From: Sulfitobacter sp043557345
GTDB taxonomy: Bacteria > Pseudomonadota > Alphaproteobacteria > Rhodobacterales > Rhodobacteraceae
Length of the DNA: 64,000 nucleotides
Direction: 5' to 3'
Assembly: GCF_043557345.1 (NCBI RefSeq)
Contig: NZ_JBIFFV010000005.1
Span: forward strand, 62,001-126,000
Shown piece by piece: positions 52,272 to 61,188 of this stretch (within the stretch, counting starts at the first letter, position 1; each line of letters starts with the position of its first letter). The position numbers and the translations under genes are program-made. The notes beneath the pieces were generated by a model. The model had not been told where the DNA came from. It saw nothing but the letters and a program-made list of their open reading frames with translations, and did not search any database.

Positions 52272-53438
52272 ATGACAGAGATGGTCTATGGCGCGGTCCC
52301 GGTGCGGGATGGTGAACCGATCCTTCCAAAATGGTGGCGCACGGTCGACCGTTGGGGCTTGTCCTGCGTGTTGATCCTCTTTGCCGTCGGCATGCTTTTG
52401 GGGCTGGCCGCTTCCCCGCCCTTGGCCGCGAAAAACGGCTTTGACGCTTTCCACTATGTGCAGCGGCAGGCATTCTTCGGCGGATTGGCGCTGATCGCGA
52501 TGCTGCTGACCTCGATGATGTCCCCGGTGCTGGTGCGGCGTCTGGCTGTGCTGGGCTTTGTGATGGCCTTCGTGGCGCTGGCGCTATTGCCATTCTTCGG
52601 CACCGATTTTGGCAAGGGGGCGACGCGCTGGTATTCGCTGGGCTTCGCTTCGTTCCAGCCTTCTGAATTCCTGAAGCCCGGTTTCATGGTCGCCGCCGCA
52701 TGGATGATGGCCGCCGCGACCGAGATCAACGGCCCTCCGGGCAAAACCTGGTCCTTCGCGCTTTGTATCTCCATCGTGTTGATGCTGGCGATGCAGCCCG
52801 ACTTCGGGCAGGCCTGTCTGGTGCTTTTCGGCTGGGGCGTGATGTATTTCGTGGCCGGCGCGCCGATGGTGCTGCTGGTCGGCATGGCGGGGCTCGTCGT
52901 TCTGGCGGGCACCTTCGCCTACTCCAATTCCGAACATTTCGCCCGGCGGATCGACGGCTTTCTCAGCGTCGATGTCGATCCGACCACCCAGCTTGGCTAT
53001 GCCACAAACGCCATCCGCGAGGGCGGGCTTTTCGGCGTTGGCGTCGGCGAGGGCGAGGTGAAATGGTCGCTGCCTGACGCGCATACCGACTTCATCATCG
53101 CCGTCGCGGCCGAAGAATATGGCCTGATCATGGTCGTCTGCATTATTGCCCTATATACTGTCGTGGTCGTCCGGTCGCTGCTGCGTCTGGTGCGCGAGCG
53201 TGACCCCTTCATCCGGCTGGCCGGAACCGGGCTGGCCTGCACATTCGGAGTACAGGCAATGATCAACATGGGTGTGGCAGTGCGGCTTTTGCCCGCCAAG
53301 GGCATGACCCTGCCTTTCGTGAGCTACGGCGGCTCTTCGGTGATCGCCAGTGGCATCGCCGTGGGCATGCTGTTGGCCTTTACCCGGACCCGCCCGCAGG
53401 GTGAGATCAGCGATATTTTGGGCCGGGGCCGCCGCTGA
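52272..53438 (+). CDS. ftsW: Septal peptidoglycan polymerase FtsW
   Basis: SEDS-family glycosyltransferase that polymerises lipid II at the septum with FtsI. 388 residues, ten helices. The SEDS signatures are present: GATRWYSLGFASFQPSEFLKP, the catalytic Asp in QPDFGQA, AHTDFIIAVAAEE and the C-terminal LPFVSYGGSS. The start at 52272 gives the family N-terminus. Overlaps murG by one base. Confidence 0.97.
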   Translation: MTEMVYGAVPVRDGEPILPKWWRTVDRWGLSCVLILFAVGMLLGLAASPPLAAKNGFDAFHYVQRQAFFGGLALIAMLLTSMMSPVLVRRLAVLGFVMAFVALALLPFFGTDFGKGATRWYSLGFASFQPSEFLKPGFMVAAAWMMAAATEINGPPGKTWSFALCISIVLMLAMQPDFGQACLVLFGWGVMYFVAGAPMVLLVGMAGLVVLAGTFAYSNSEHFARRIDGFLSVDVDPTTQLGYATNAIREGGLFGVGVGEGEVKWSLPDAHTDFIIAVAAEEYGLIMVVCIIALYTVVVVRSLLRLVRERDPFIRLAGTGLACTFGVQAMINMGVAVRLLPAKGMTLPFVSYGGSSVIASGIAVGMLLAFTRTRPQGEISDILGRGRR

Positions 53439-54562
53439 TGGCCGCCCCACTGCTGATCATCGCCGCCGGGGGGACCGGTGGGCATATGTTTCCCGCGCAG
53501 GCTCTGGCGGAGGTGATGCTGAAACGCGGCTGGCGGGTGAAGCTCAGCACCGATGCGCGCGGCGCGCGCTATACCGGCGGCTTTCCCGAAGCGGTCGAGA
53601 TCAGCCAGATCAGCAGCGCCACCTTTGCCCGAGGCGGGGTGGTGGCCAAGGCTTTGGTGCCCTTCCGCATCGCCGCCGGTGTGGTCCGCTCGGGCCTCAA
53701 CATGCTGCGCGACCGGCCTTCGGCTGTGGTGGGTTTTGGGGGCTACCCGTCGATCCCCGCACTCGGCGCCGCTTGGGCGCTGCGCCTGCCGCGGATGATC
53801 CATGAACAGAACGGCATTCTGGGCCGCGTGAATGAGATTTTTGCCAAACGGGTCCACGCCGTGGCCTGCGGCATCTGGCCCACGAAACTGCCCGAGGGCG
53901 TGCAGGGCTGGCATGTGGGCAATCCGGTGCGCGCCGCCGTGCTCGACCGTGCCGGATCGGCCTATATCCCGCCGGGCGACTACCCGATGGAGATACTGGT
54001 GATGGGCGGCAGCCAAGGCGCGCGCATCCTCTCGGACGTGGTGCCGCCCGCACTTGCAGCCCTGCCGATGAACATGATCCGCAACATCCGTGTCAGCCAT
54101 CAAGCCCGCGACGAAGACGGCCAGAGGGTGGCGGACTACTATGCTGAATCCGGCATCACCGCCGATGTGCGCCCCTTCTTTGACGATGTGCCCCGCCGCA
54201 TGTCCGAGGCGCAGCTGGTGATCAGCCGCTCCGGTGCCTCCAGCGTGGCCGACCTGTCGGTGATCGGGCGTCCGTCGATCCTGATCCCCTTTGCCGCCGC
54301 GGCGGGGGATCATCAAAGCGCCAATGCCCGCGGCTTGGTCGAAGCCGGGGCCGCGATCATGGTGCCCGAACGCAAAGCCAACCCAGATATCATGACCGAT
54401 CAGATCCTCGCCGTGCTTGAGATGCCGGAAGGGGCGATGCAGATGGCGCGCGCCGCGCTTTCGGTCGGCAAACCCGACGCGGCCGAGACATTGGCCGATA
54501 TGGTCGAGCAGCTTGCCGCCCAAGGCACGCTCACCCCCGCAGAAGAGGAACACCCGCAATGA
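53438..54562 (+). CDS. murG: Lipid II synthase MurG
   Basis: Transfers GlcNAc from UDP-GlcNAc to lipid I on the cytoplasmic face. 374 residues. G-loops IAAGGTGGHMFPAQALAE and GFGGYPSIPALGAAW, IHEQNGILGRVN, VMGGSQGARILSDVVP and SRSGASSVADLSVIGRPSILIPFAAAAGDHQ are intact. Coupled to ftsW by one base and to murC by a 4-base overlap. Confidence 0.98.
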   Translation: MAAPLLIIAAGGTGGHMFPAQALAEVMLKRGWRVKLSTDARGARYTGGFPEAVEISQISSATFARGGVVAKALVPFRIAAGVVRSGLNMLRDRPSAVVGFGGYPSIPALGAAWALRLPRMIHEQNGILGRVNEIFAKRVHAVACGIWPTKLPEGVQGWHVGNPVRAAVLDRAGSAYIPPGDYPMEILVMGGSQGARILSDVVPPALAALPMNMIRNIRVSHQARDEDGQRVADYYAESGITADVRPFFDDVPRRMSEAQLVISRSGASSVADLSVIGRPSILIPFAAAAGDHQSANARGLVEAGAAIMVPERKANPDIMTDQILAVLEMPEGAMQMARAALSVGKPDAAETLADMVEQLAAQGTLTPAEEEHPQ

Positions 54563-55977
54563 ACGCCGCCGCCACCAAACTGCCGACCGATGTCGGCCCG
54601 ATCCATTTCGTCGGCATCGGCGGCATCGGCATGTCCGGCATCGCCGAAGTGCTCTTGAACCACGGCTACAAGGTGCAGGGGTCGGACCTCAAAACCACCA
54701 AGATCACCGTGCGGCTGGCCGAGTTGGGCGGGCGCATTTTCGAAGGGCAGGCGGCCGAGAATATCGAGGGCGCGGCGGTGATCGTGATCTCTTCGGCGAT
54801 CAAGCCGGGCAATGCCGAATTGGACGAAGCGCGCCGCCGTGGCCTGCCGGTCGTCCGCCGGGCCGAGATGCTGGCCGAGCTGATGCGGCTCAAGTCCAAC
54901 ATCGCCGTGGCGGGGACCCATGGCAAGACGACGACCACCACCTTGGTGGCCGAATTGCTCGTCGCCGGAGGCATCGACCCCACGGTGGTCAACGGCGGTA
55001 TCATCCACGCCTATGGCTCCAACGCGCGCATGGGGCAGGGCGACTGGATGGTGGTCGAGGCGGATGAGAGCGACGGCAGTTTCAACCGCTTGCCCGCCAC
55101 CATCGCCATCGTCACCAATATCGACCCCGAGCATATGGAGCATTGGGGCAACTTCGATACGCTGCGGCAGGGGTTTTTGAACTTCGTCTCGAACATCCCC
55201 TTCTACGGGCTGGCGGTCTGCTGCACCGATCACCCGGAGGTGCAGTCGCTGGTGGGCAAACTCACGGACCGCCGTGTGATGACCTATGGGTTCAATGCGC
55301 AGGCCGATGTGCGCGCGGTGGGGCTGCACTACAAAGACGGGGTGGCGCATTTCGACGTGCATCTACAATCCGAAGACATGGTCATCGAAGACTGCGCCCT
55401 GCCGATGCCCGGCGATCACAACGTCTCGAACGCGCTGGCGGCGGTGACCGTGGCGCGGCACCTTGGGATGAAGCTTGAGCAAATCCGCGACGCTTTGGGC
55501 AGCTTCGGCGGGGTGAATCGCCGCTTTACCCGCGTGGGCGAGGTGGACGGCGTGACCATCATCGACGACTACGGTCACCACCCGGTCGAGATCGCCGCCG
55601 TGTTGAAAGCTGCCCGGCAGGCCAGCAAGGGGCGCGTGATCGCCGTGCACCAGCCGCACCGCTACTCGCGCCTGAGCCATCACTTTGACGAATTCTGCGC
55701 CTGTTTCAACGATGCAGATGTGGTGGGCATCGCCGATGTCTATGCCGCGGGGGAAGAGCCCATCCCCGGTGCCGACCGTGACGGTCTGGTCACCGGGTTG
55801 ATCCAGCACGGCCATCGCCACGCCTATGCGGTCGAGGATGCAGAGGCGCTGACGCAGCTGGTCCGGCGCGAGGCGCGTCCGGGCGATATGGTGGTCTGCC
55901 TTGGGGCAGGCACGATCAGCGGCTGGGCCAATGATCTGCCCGATGCGCTCCGCGCGGCCAAGGGGGCGGCCGCGTGA
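54559..55977 (+). CDS. murC: UDP-MurNAc L-alanine ligase MurC
   Basis: First amino-acid addition to UDP-MurNAc. 472 residues. GIGGIGMSGIAEVLLN loop at the N-terminus, P-loop VAGTHGKTTTTTLVAEL near 116, EADESDGSF, IDPEHMEHWG, DDYGHHPVEIAAVL and HQPHRYSRL. Overlaps the following DUF2484 gene by 4 bases. Confidence 0.98.
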   Translation: MNAAATKLPTDVGPIHFVGIGGIGMSGIAEVLLNHGYKVQGSDLKTTKITVRLAELGGRIFEGQAAENIEGAAVIVISSAIKPGNAELDEARRRGLPVVRRAEMLAELMRLKSNIAVAGTHGKTTTTTLVAELLVAGGIDPTVVNGGIIHAYGSNARMGQGDWMVVEADESDGSFNRLPATIAIVTNIDPEHMEHWGNFDTLRQGFLNFVSNIPFYGLAVCCTDHPEVQSLVGKLTDRRVMTYGFNAQADVRAVGLHYKDGVAHFDVHLQSEDMVIEDCALPMPGDHNVSNALAAVTVARHLGMKLEQIRDALGSFGGVNRRFTRVGEVDGVTIIDDYGHHPVEIAAVLKAARQASKGRVIAVHQPHRYSRLSHHFDEFCACFNDADVVGIADVYAAGEEPIPGADRDGLVTGLIQHGHRHAYAVEDAEALTQLVRREARPGDMVVCLGAGTISGWANDLPDALRAAKGAAA

Positions 55978-56225
55978 CCCTCGTCTGGCTGTCGATCCTC
56001 TGGGTCTTCGCCGCCGTGACCGTGGCCATGTTGCCAATGCGCTCTCAATACCTGCCGGGGGCGGTCCTGCTGATTGCCGCGCCCGTGCTGATCGTCGCCA
56101 TCGGTGTGACGCAGTCTTGGGCCTATGCGCTTCTGGCGCTGCTGGCGGTCCTGTCGATGTCCCGCAATCCGCTGCGCTATCTTTGGGCGCGGCTGCGGGG
56201 CCATAAGCCGGAGCTGCCGAAATGA
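55974..56225 (+). CDS. DUF2484 small membrane protein (first copy)
   Basis: 83 residues, three hydrophobic segments (about 3-20, 28-46, 48-63) and a basic C-terminal tail. GTG start overlapping the murC stop by 4 bases. A second, diverged DUF2484 gene follows with another 4-base overlap. These proteins occur at this position in Rhodobacterales dcw clusters; a role in wall synthesis or division is a guess from location. Confidence 0.8.
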   Translation: MTLVWLSILWVFAAVTVAMLPMRSQYLPGAVLLIAAPVLIVAIGVTQSWAYALLALLAVLSMSRNPLRYLWARLRGHKPELPK

Positions 56226-56488
56226 GCCTGTCTCTCATCCTTGCCTGTTTCTGGTTCGTGATTGCCAATATCCTTGCCATGACGCCGAGCAAAGATTCCC
56301 ATTGGCGCAGCGCCTATCTGCTGATCGCCCTGGGCATCCCGATCGTCGGTTTCGTTACCGCGCAGCACGGCCCGTGGCTGGGCCTGCTGGTGCTGGCGGG
56401 GGGCTGTTCGGTGCTGCGCTGGCCCGTCGTTTATCTCGCGCGTTGGCTGCGCCGCAGCGCGGGCCGGGTCAAAGGCCCGGCGGAATGA
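56222..56488 (+). CDS. DUF2484 small membrane protein (second copy)
   Basis: 88 residues with the same three-segment plan as the gene before it and the same PLRYLWARL / WPVVYLARWLRR type ending, so the two are paralogues. ATG within the overlap ATGA. The N-terminus SLSLILACFWFVIANILAMTPSK is more typical of DUF2484 than in the first copy. Unknown function. Confidence 0.82.
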   Translation: MSLSLILACFWFVIANILAMTPSKDSHWRSAYLLIALGIPIVGFVTAQHGPWLGLLVLAGGCSVLRWPVVYLARWLRRSAGRVKGPAE

Positions 56489-56784
56489 CCCTGACCCCGA
56501 CCCTCGCGGCGCTGCTGTCGGTCTTTGCGGTCTGGATGATCGCCTGTATCTGGACCGGTTTTCGCGCCCGTGTGCTGTGGTTCTTTCTCGTGCTGGCGAC
56601 CGGCTTTGCGCTCAATGCGACATGGATGGTTTTCGGGCTGGATGCGCGGGTGTTCGAGCCGCATGCGCTTTTGGCGCAGCTTTCGGTCTTGCTCTATGCC
56701 GTGGGCGGGTTTGGTCTGGGCTGGCTTGCGGGACGGGTGGCCAAACGCTGGCGCGAGAGCCGTGTCGATCCGCCGTCTTCTTGA
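56485..56784 (+). CDS. Small membrane protein of unknown function ahead of murB
   Basis: 99 residues with three hydrophobic segments (about 5-23, 30-50, 64-85) and a basic tail (RVAKRWRESR). The start overlaps the DUF2484 stop by 4 bases, making a chain of three coupled small membrane genes between murC and murB. I recognise no family; it is not clearly a third DUF2484 copy. Confidence 0.7.
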   Translation: MTLTPTLAALLSVFAVWMIACIWTGFRARVLWFFLVLATGFALNATWMVFGLDARVFEPHALLAQLSVLLYAVGGFGLGWLAGRVAKRWRESRVDPPSS

Positions 56785-56823
56785 TGGTTTGCCCTGCCGT
56801 GCAAATGCGCTAAGTCCGGCGCC

Positions 56824-57771
56824 ATGATTAAGCTGAATATCCCCGACCTGCGCGGCAGGCTGACCCCAAATCGCGCCCTGAGCGACCTGACATGGCTCCG
56901 CGTCGGCGGCCCTGCGGATTACCTGTTCCAACCCGCCGATGTGGAGGACCTGTGCCTCTTCATGCGCCGCCTGCCGCAGGGGGTCACGGTTTTCCCCATG
57001 GGCGTGGGCAGCAACCTCATCGTGCGTGACGGCGGGCTGCGGGCGGTGGTGATCCGGCTGGGCCGCGGTTTCAACGGGATCGAGATCGACGGGGATCAGG
57101 TGACCGCGGGGGCGGCGGCGCTCGATGCTCATGTGGCGCGCAAGGCGGCGGATGCGGGGCTGGATCTGACCTTTCTGCGGACCATTCCCGGCAGCATCGG
57201 CGGCGCGTTGCGCATGAATGCGGGCTGTTATGGCAGCTACACGGCGGATCATTTCGTCTCGGCCCGGGCCGTGACCCGCGCGGGGGAGGTGGTGACCCTC
57301 ACGGCAGATGATCTTAATTTCCGCTACCGGCAAAGCGACCTGTCCCCCGGCGCGGTGCTGATCGGGGCGACCTTTGCGCCGCCCAGAGGCGTGCCAGAGG
57401 AGTTGCACGCCCGGATGGAGGAGCAACTTGCCAAACGGGATGAGAGCCAGCCCACGAAAGACCGCAGCGCCGGGTCCACTTTCCGCAATCCGGCGGGCTT
57501 CTCCTCGACCGGGAAGGCGGATGATGTGCATGATCTGAAGGCGTGGAAAGTGATCGACGATGCCGGGATGCGCGGAGCGACCGTAGGCGGCGCGCAGATG
57601 AGCCCGAAACACTCGAACTTTCTGATCAACACCGGCGACGCCACGGCCCATGATCTTGAGACATTGGGCGAAGAGGTGCGAAAAAAGGTTTACGCTTCAA
57701 GCGGTATAAGGCTAGAGTGGGAAATTAAGCGCGTCGGTGAAAAATTGGGTGATCCGGCGCCGCAAAGCTAA
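56824..57771 (+). CDS. murB: UDP-N-acetylenolpyruvoylglucosamine reductase MurB
   Basis: FAD/NADPH enzyme giving UDP-MurNAc. 315 residues. WLRVGGPADYLFQPAD, GVGSNLIVRDGG, IPGSIGGALRMNAGCYG, the catalytic Ser in RSAGSTFRNPAG and GAQMSPKHSNFLIN. Starts about 40 bases after the small-gene chain. ddl follows 85 bases later. Confidence 0.97.
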   Translation: MIKLNIPDLRGRLTPNRALSDLTWLRVGGPADYLFQPADVEDLCLFMRRLPQGVTVFPMGVGSNLIVRDGGLRAVVIRLGRGFNGIEIDGDQVTAGAAALDAHVARKAADAGLDLTFLRTIPGSIGGALRMNAGCYGSYTADHFVSARAVTRAGEVVTLTADDLNFRYRQSDLSPGAVLIGATFAPPRGVPEELHARMEEQLAKRDESQPTKDRSAGSTFRNPAGFSSTGKADDVHDLKAWKVIDDAGMRGATVGGAQMSPKHSNFLINTGDATAHDLETLGEEVRKKVYASSGIRLEWEIKRVGEKLGDPAPQS

Positions 57772-57856
57772 GCCGCGGCGCAGCAGCTAAGCCACGGCAG
57801 AAGCAAAGAAAACAATGATAGGGGCCGCAAACGGTCCGAGGCGAAGAGGCACTTTG

Positions 57857-58780
57857 GTGGGTAAGTCGAGCGGACAGACCCCGACAGTGGCGGTATTGAT
57901 GGGTGGCCCCTCGGCCGAGCGTGAGGTGTCCCTGTCCAGTGGGCGTGCATGCGCCGCTGCCTTGCGGGAACATGGCGGATATAATGTGATCGAGGTCGAA
58001 GCCGACCGCGATCTTCCAGCCGTTCTGGCCGATCTCAACCCCTATGCCGTTCTGAATTGCCTGCATGGCCGTTGGGGCGAGGATGGCTGCGTGCAGGGGC
58101 TGCTGGAATGGCTCAAGCTGCCCTACACCCATTCCGGCGTGCTCGCCTCCGCTCTCGCGATGGACAAACAGCGCTCCAAGGATGTGTTCCGCCACGCGGG
58201 GCTGCCGGTGTTGGAAAGCGTCATCGCGCCCAAGGCCGATGTGATGGCCGCCCATGTCATGGCGCCGCCCTATGTGGTGAAGCCCAATAACGAAGGCTCT
58301 TCGGTTGGGGTCTACCTCGTGGCCGAGGAAAACAACGGCCCGCCGCAACTGTCCGAAGACATGCCCGCCGAGGTGATGGTCGAGACTTTCGCGCCGGGGC
58401 GTGAGCTGACCACCACCGTGATGGGCGACCGGGCGTTGGCGGTGACGGATATCATCACCACCGGCTGGTATGACTATGACGCGAAATACAAGCCCGGCGG
58501 TTCGCGCCATGTGGTGCCCGCCGATCTGCCGCAAGAGATCACCGATCTGTGCTTCGACTATGCCCGCCGCGCCCATGCGGCGCTTGGCTGCAAGGGCATC
58601 AGCCGCACCGATTTCCGCTGGGACGAGGCGCGGGGGGCCGAGGGGCTGATCCTGTTGGAGACCAACACCCAGCCCGGCATGACCGCCACTTCGCTCTCGC
58701 CCGAGCAGGCCGCCGCCTGCGGCATTTCTTTTCCTGAGCTTTGCGCCTGGATGGTGGAGGATGCCTCATGCGATCGCTGA
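57857..58780 (+). CDS. ddl: D-alanine-D-alanine ligase
   Basis: ATP-grasp enzyme joining two D-Ala for MurF. 307 residues. VAVLMGGPSAEREVSLSSG at the N-terminus, NCLHGRWGEDG, PYVVKPNNEGSSVGVY, EVMVETFAPGRELTT and the Mg2+ site LLETNTQPGMT. The open frame begins at 57815, but GTG 57857, 8 bases after AAGAGG, gives the family N-terminus (MGKSSG). Its 3' end overlaps the ftsQ start by 13 bases. Confidence 0.95.
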   Translation: MGKSSGQTPTVAVLMGGPSAEREVSLSSGRACAAALREHGGYNVIEVEADRDLPAVLADLNPYAVLNCLHGRWGEDGCVQGLLEWLKLPYTHSGVLASALAMDKQRSKDVFRHAGLPVLESVIAPKADVMAAHVMAPPYVVKPNNEGSSVGVYLVAEENNGPPQLSEDMPAEVMVETFAPGRELTTTVMGDRALAVTDIITTGWYDYDAKYKPGGSRHVVPADLPQEITDLCFDYARRAHAALGCKGISRTDFRWDEARGAEGLILLETNTQPGMTATSLSPEQAAACGISFPELCAWMVEDASCDR

Positions 58781-59649
58781 TCCGCCGCCGCCCGGAAACT
58801 GGCAAAGCCGATCCCGCCCCCTCGCGGTGGTCATGGCGGATGCAGCGGTTGATGCTGACACCGGGGTTCCGCTTTGCCCTGCGCGTGGGGCTGCCCTTCA
58901 CGCTGAGCCTGCTGGCCGGCACGATCTATATGGCGGACGAAGAGCGGCGCGGCACCGTGGTGCAGGCCATCGCCGATGTCCGCGCCAGCATCGAAGAGCG
59001 GCCCGAGTTCATGGTCAAGCTTATGGCCATCGACGGGGCGAGCGACATGCTCTCGACCGAAATCCGCACCGCGCTGCCGCTGGAATTTCCGCTGTCCTCC
59101 TTCGATCTCGACCTGCCGCAGATCCGCGAGAAGATCACCGATATCGACGGGGTGAAACAGGCCAATGTGCGCATCCGCCCCGGCGGCGTGCTGCAAATCG
59201 ACGTGACCCCGCGCGTGCCCGTGGCCGTCTGGCGCAGTGAAACGGGGCTGGCGCTGGTGGACAATACCGGTGCCCATGTGGCACGGATCGAAGCGCGGCG
59301 CGATCACGCCAATCTGCCGCTGATCGCCGGGGCAGGGGCCGACAAAGCGGTGCCGGAGGCGCTCAAGCTGATCGGGGCCGCGAATGTCTTGGGCGACCGT
59401 CTGCGCGGTTTGGTGCGCGTCGGTCAGCGCCGCTGGGACGTGGTGCTGGACCGCGATCAAACGATCATGTTGCCCGAAGAAAACGCGCTGCAAGCGCTGG
59501 AACGGGTGATCGCGCTGGAAGGCGCGCAAGAGGTTCTTACGCGGGACGTGGCGCGTGTGGACATGCGGTTGGCGGCAAGACCGACCCTTAGAATGAACGA
59601 AGATGCCACCCGCGAATGGTGGCACATCAGGCAGCTTTCCGGCCAGTAA
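58768..59649 (+). CDS. ftsQ: Cell division protein FtsQ
   Basis: 293-residue bitopic divisome protein. A basic cytoplasmic tail is followed by one helix at about 38-55 (ALRVGLPFTLSLLAGTIYMA), then the periplasmic POTRA domain (FPLSSFDLDLPQIREKITDIDGVKQANVRIRPGGVLQIDV) and the FtsQ beta domain (RVPVAVWRSETGLALVDNTG, RWDVVLDRDQTIMLPEENALQALERVI). Interacts with FtsL in the divisome. Confidence 0.94.
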   Translation: MRSLIRRRPETGKADPAPSRWSWRMQRLMLTPGFRFALRVGLPFTLSLLAGTIYMADEERRGTVVQAIADVRASIEERPEFMVKLMAIDGASDMLSTEIRTALPLEFPLSSFDLDLPQIREKITDIDGVKQANVRIRPGGVLQIDVTPRVPVAVWRSETGLALVDNTGAHVARIEARRDHANLPLIAGAGADKAVPEALKLIGAANVLGDRLRGLVRVGQRRWDVVLDRDQTIMLPEENALQALERVIALEGAQEVLTRDVARVDMRLAARPTLRMNEDATREWWHIRQLSGQ

Positions 59650-59679
59650 GATGGCCATTGGACTCGGGACAGTAACGAA

Positions 59680-61014
59680 ATGATGGACCTATACGACAGT
59701 CAGCGTTCGATGCGGCACATGCGCAAATTGGCGATCCAACGCGGGGTGGTTGCCATTTTGGATGTGGGCAGCTCCAAGATCGCCTGTCTGGTGCTGCGCT
59801 TTGACGGTGCGGGGCTTGATAGCGACAGCGGCGACATCGGGTCTTTGGCCGGGCAGTCTGGGTTCCGGGTCATCGGGGCGGCGACCACCCGCTCGCGCGG
59901 GGTCCGCTTTGGTGAGATTTGCGCCATGGGCGAGACCGAGCGCGCGATCCGCACCGCGCTTCAGGCTGCGCAGAAAATGGCCGGCATCCGCGTCGATCAC
60001 GTGATTGCATGTTTCTCGGGCGGGGAGCCGCGCAGCTATGGGCTCGACGCCTCGGTCGAGCTTGAGGGGCAATCGGTCTCGGAGCAAGACGTGGCGCGGG
60101 TGCTGGCGGGCTGCGATGTGCCGGAATATGGCGAGGGCCGCGAGGTGCTGCACGCTCAGCCGGTGAACTTCGCGCTGGATCACCGCTCCGGTCTGGCCGA
60201 CCCGCGCGGCCAGTTGGGCAACAGCCTGTCGGTGGACATGCATATGCTGACCGTTGACGCCGATACGGTGCAGCATCTGGCCCATTGCATCAAGCGCTGT
60301 GATCTGGAACTTGCGGGGATCGCCTCCTCCTCCTATGCCTCGGGCATCTCGGCGTTGGTCGAGGATGAGCAGGAGCTCGGTGCCGCCTGTATCGACTTTG
60401 GCGGTGGCACCACCGGCCTGTCGATCTTTATCAAGAAACATATGATCTATGCCGATACGGTGCGGATGGGCGGGGATCACGTCACCTCCGACATCTCCAT
60501 GGGCCTGCAAGTGCCGATGGCCAATGCCGAGCGGATCAAGACCTTCTACGGCGGTGTGCATGCCACCGGCATGGACGACCGCGACATGATCGAGATCGGC
60601 GGCGAGACGGGGGATTACGAACACGACCGCCGCACCGCCAGCCGGGCCGAGTTGATCGGCATCATGCGCCCGCGCGTCGAAGAGATTCTCGAAGAGGTCC
60701 GCGTTCGGCTGGATGCCGCCGGTTTCGACCACTTGCCAAGCCAACAGATTGTGCTTACCGGGGCGGGCAGTCAGATACCGGGGTTGGATGGGCTGGCCAG
60801 CAAAATCCTTGGCCAGCAGGTCCGTCTGGGGCGTCCGCTGCGCGTGCATGGGCTGCCGCAGGCCGCGACCGGGCCGGGTTTCGCCTCTGCCGTGGGGCTG
60901 GCGCTTTTCGCGGCGCATCCGCAGGACGAATGGTGGGATTTCGACATTCCCGCCGATCGCTACCCCTCCCGCTCGCTCAAACGCGCGGTGAAATGGTTCA
61001 GAGACAACTGGTGA
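59680..61014 (+). CDS. ftsA: Cell division ATPase FtsA
   Basis: Actin-like protein anchoring FtsZ to the membrane. 444 residues. Phosphate-1 loop ILDVGSSKIACLVLR near 31, phosphate-2 CIDFGGGTTGLSIF near 235, adenosine-binding TGAGSQIPGLDGLA. The C-terminal amphipathic helix SRSLKRAVKWFRDNW is the membrane-targeting sequence. 174 non-coding bases separate it from ftsZ, room for a separate ftsZ promoter. Confidence 0.97.
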   Translation: MMDLYDSQRSMRHMRKLAIQRGVVAILDVGSSKIACLVLRFDGAGLDSDSGDIGSLAGQSGFRVIGAATTRSRGVRFGEICAMGETERAIRTALQAAQKMAGIRVDHVIACFSGGEPRSYGLDASVELEGQSVSEQDVARVLAGCDVPEYGEGREVLHAQPVNFALDHRSGLADPRGQLGNSLSVDMHMLTVDADTVQHLAHCIKRCDLELAGIASSSYASGISALVEDEQELGAACIDFGGGTTGLSIFIKKHMIYADTVRMGGDHVTSDISMGLQVPMANAERIKTFYGGVHATGMDDRDMIEIGGETGDYEHDRRTASRAELIGIMRPRVEEILEEVRVRLDAAGFDHLPSQQIVLTGAGSQIPGLDGLASKILGQQVRLGRPLRVHGLPQAATGPGFASAVGLALFAAHPQDEWWDFDIPADRYPSRSLKRAVKWFRDNW

Positions 61015-61188
61015 CCCCAATATCGGGTGAGAAGCCCGAGATAAGGCGGAAACTGGCAAGTTTCTGCCCATATTTAGCGTCAAAACGATGTTTTTTAGGT
61101 GACCTTTTCCGCCTAGGCCGATAGGGTTGTGGAAATTTGGTCGAAAAAACCCCCGCGGGACGCGGGCAACTGGACAGGCGGACAGCAC

